The position numbers were made by a program, and so were the translations under genes. The notes under the pieces were generated by a model. It made no database searches and was not told the origin of the DNA. It saw nothing but the letters and a program-made list of their open reading frames with translations. Source: Streptomyces beihaiensis (lineage in GTDB: Bacteria; Actinomycetota; Actinomycetes; Streptomycetales; Streptomycetaceae). From it: 64,000 bases of DNA. Positions within the stretch are counted from its first letter, which is position 1; each line of letters opens with the position of its first letter. Below, in pieces: positions 62,397-64,000 of this stretch. The stretch covers positions 1 to 64,000 of the forward strand of contig NZ_JAPHNL010000113.1 in assembly GCF_026274175.1 (NCBI RefSeq). The letters run 5' to 3'.

Positions 62397-62982
62397 TCGA
62401 CTGCGCCCGCTCCAGGCCCTCGATCACCAGAGCCTCCACCGCGTCCGCCGCGCGGTCCACGAAGTAGTCGAGCTCCTTGCGCTCACCCGACGAGAAGTCC
62501 TTCAGCACGAAGTCCGCCACCTGCATCCGCCCCGGCGGTCGCCCGATCCCGAACCGCACCCGGTGGTAGTCGCTGCCCAGCGACTTCGTGATCGACTTCA
62601 GACCGTTGTGCCCGTTGTCCCCGCCGCCCAGCTTCAGCCGCAGCACCCCGTAGTCGATGTCCAACTCGTCGTGCACCGCCACCACATGGGCCGTCGGCAC
62701 CTTGTAGAAGTCCCGCAGCGCCGTCACCGGGCCACCCGAGACGTTCATGAACGACATCGGCTTCGCGAGAATCACACGGCGACTCGCAAGGCCGGGCGGA
62801 CCGATCCGCCCCTCCACCACCTGGGCCTGCCCCTTCGTCGCCCGCTTGAACTTCGCGCCCATCCGTCGCGCCAGCAGATCAGCCACCATGAAACCGACGT
62901 TGTGCCGGTTCATCGCGTACTCGGGACCAGGATTGCCGAGCCCGGCGATCAGCCAGGGGGCAGCAGCGTTCTCGTCGGACAT
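62383..62982 (-). CDS. pth: Peptidyl-tRNA hydrolase
   Basis: 199 aa. Releases tRNA from stalled peptidyl-tRNA. GLGNPGPEY-x3-RHNVG with Asn17 and catalytic His27, then [12 protein letters not shown] (Asp) and [12 protein letters not shown] are complete. Downstream of rplY, with a terminator-like hairpin between. Confidence 0.97.
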   Translation of the reverse strand: MSDENAAAPWLIAGLGNPGPEYAMNRHNVGFMVADLLARRMGAKFKRATKGQAQVVEGRIGPPGLASRRVILAKPMSFMNVSGGPVTALRDFYKVPTAHVVAVHDELDIDYGVLRLKLGGGDNGHNGLKSITKSLGSDYHRVRFGIGRPPGRMQVADFVLKDFSSGERKELDYFVDRAADAVEALVIEGLERAQSTYNS

Positions 62983-63043
62983 GCGCCTTCCTCACGTGTA
63001 CGTGTCGCATCGCGGAAACGTCGAAACGTCGAAACAGCGGAAC

Positions 63044-63070
63044 GGGGTGGCGGGCCGCGCCCACCACCCC
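63044..63070. terminator. Hairpin between rplY and pth
   Basis: GGGGTGG-c-GGGC, loop cgc, GCCC-a-CCACCCC: 11 bp with one C-A mismatch, 35 bp past the rplY stop. Likely attenuates readthrough into pth. Confidence 0.65.
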
Positions 63071-63104
63071 GTACACAGGGTCACACGGTTCAACCGCGCA
63101 AGGC

Positions 63105-63698
63105 TCAGGCCTCCGCGGTCTCCTCACCCGCGGCGGCCTCCGCGGCGGCCTCCTCGGCCTGCGAGGCCAGCACCTGGAGAACGACCGCGTCCTCGTCGAC
63201 GTCGAGCACGACACCCGAGGGCAGCGTGATGTCCTTGGCGAGGACCGACGCACCGGCCTCGAGGCCCGCCACCGACACGGTGACCGACTCGGGGATGTGC
63301 GTGGCCTCGGCCAGCACCGGCAGCGCGTTCAGCACGTGCTCCAGCAGGTTGCCACCCGGGGCCAGATCACCCTCGGTCTGCACCGGGATCTCCACCGAGA
63401 CCTTCTCGCCACGCTTGACGACCAGCAGGTCCACGTGGGTCAGGACGCCGGTGCGCAGCACGTCACGCTGCACGTCCTTGGGGATGACCAGCTGGGTCTT
63501 GCCGTCGACGTCCAGGCTGATCAGCACGTTCGAGTGCTTGAGCGCCATCAGCGTGTCGTGGTGCGGCAGCGCCACGTGCAGCGGCTCGCCACCGTGACCG
63601 TAGACGACGCCCGGCAGCTTGTCGGCACGGCGCAGGCGACGGGCCGCGCCCTTGCCGAACTCGGTGCGGGTCTCCGCGGAAATCTTGACCTCGGCCAT
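63105..63698 (-). CDS. rplY: 50S ribosomal protein L25/Ctc
   Basis: 197 aa. Long L25 form: N-terminal 5S rRNA-binding domain (about 1-95: RTEFGKGAARRLRRADKLPGVVYG), then the TL5/Ctc C-terminal beta domain and a Glu/Ala-rich tail. ATG 63698 is preceded by GGAG. Order prs-rplY-pth is conserved in actinobacteria. Confidence 0.96.
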   Translation of the reverse strand: MAEVKISAETRTEFGKGAARRLRRADKLPGVVYGHGGEPLHVALPHHDTLMALKHSNVLISLDVDGKTQLVIPKDVQRDVLRTGVLTHVDLLVVKRGEKVSVEIPVQTEGDLAPGGNLLEHVLNALPVLAEATHIPESVTVSVAGLEAGASVLAKDITLPSGVVLDVDEDAVVLQVLASQAEEAAAEAAAGEETAEA

Positions 63699-63906
63699 GA
63701 TGATCACTCCTCGTACGGGTGAGTTCCCTCGATGAGAGACGAGAGAAGACGGACAGGTCACCCGGCCACGAACGGCCTGCTACGAAGAGCGCGTCGATAA
63801 CGGACCACCGAACACCCTCACAAGGTGAACGGCCTCCCTCGCCGAGCAACTTCAACAGATTACCCGGCGCGGGAGACCGGACCAAAATCGATCTTCCAGC
63901 GCGCTT

Positions 63907-64000
63907 CTACGCCTCGCCCTCGAAGAGGCTGGTCACCGAACCGTCCTCGAAGACCTCACGCACCGCCGACGCGATCGTCGGAGCGATCGACAGAACCGTG
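63907..64000 (-). CDS. prs: Ribose-phosphate pyrophosphokinase, C-terminal end
   Basis: Only the last 30 codons are inside the window. The frame ends in the PRPP-synthetase C-terminus (SIAPTIASAVREVFEDGSVT, then SLF and a TAG at 63907-63909). It makes PRPP from ribose-5-phosphate. Identification rests on this end plus the conserved prs-rplY-pth order. Confidence 0.85.
   Translation of the reverse strand, partial: TVLSIAPTIASAVREVFEDGSVTSLFEGEA

Overview
This is a 64 kb stretch of a high-GC actinobacterial chromosome, almost certainly a Streptomyces. The evidence is the very strong third-position GC bias, many GTG starts and ATGA/GTGA gene overlaps. It also includes genus-typical families: an SsgA-like sporulation protein, DUF397 plus DUF5753 regulators, an LAETG sortase substrate and a WhiJ-like module. 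From memory, the order prs-rplY-pth ... ppc-desaturase-TetR ... galKET ... ispE-rsmA-rpfB-tatD ... rsmI-pmt ... ssgE-cbiMQO matches the conserved core of Streptomyces chromosomes. No prophage, insertion sequence, CRISPR array, rRNA, tRNA or large biosynthetic cluster was found.

Layout. 1-6.3 kb: a 23-bp tandem repeat, a GNAT, exonuclease III, then a MerR regulator divergent from a Baeyer-Villiger monooxygenase / hydrolase / short-chain dehydrogenase operon that looks like a ketone or cyclic-alcohol degradation cassette. 6.4-11.4 kb: a tricorn-type protease with a Thr-rich insert, a TetR regulator with a palindrome upstream, and ssgE. 11.5-14.2 kb: an ECF metal importer (fused CbiMN, CbiQ, CbiO) whose promoter carries a Nur-type nickel box. 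14.3-18.9 kb: a secreted SGNH lipase with a ricin-type lectin, a decayed luciferase-like monooxygenase, a beta-lactamase-fold hydrolase and membrane proteins. 19.1-24.6 kb: two tandem penicillin-binding proteins and protein O-mannosyltransferase. 24.7-32.7 kb: housekeeping genes rsmI, a zinc-ribbon protein, a TatD nuclease, rpfB, rsmA, ispE and an ABC-F ATPase. 32.9-41.8 kb: three PQQ-type beta-propeller proteins, a receiver lacking its phospho-acceptor Asp, a candidate small RNA ending in a long palindrome, OsmC, a PIG-L deacetylase, a secreted sphingomyelinase-like enzyme and a cupin. 41.9-44.6 kb: an accessory WhiJ-like module with gene remnants. 44.6-52.3 kb: a YCII protein, an amino-acid permease and the galactose locus (Na+/solute symporter plus small partner, divergent galTEK). 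52.3-64 kb: regulators with visible operators, a methyltransferase-VOC pair, an acyl desaturase with its TetR, ppc, an LAETG wall protein, pth, rplY and the 3' end of prs.

The features most worth a second look are these. (1) A Nur-like box overlaps an apparently leaderless promoter for the metal importer. (2) A palindromic genus-wide repeat is spliced in frame into the CbiM substrate subunit. (3) There is a structured candidate small RNA at about 37.47-37.62 kb. (4) Nine-bp tandem repeats add tri-residue tails or heads (TQG, APH, TST) to three unrelated proteins. (5) A DUF397/XRE/ATPase module has a downstream ORF with no usable start codon.
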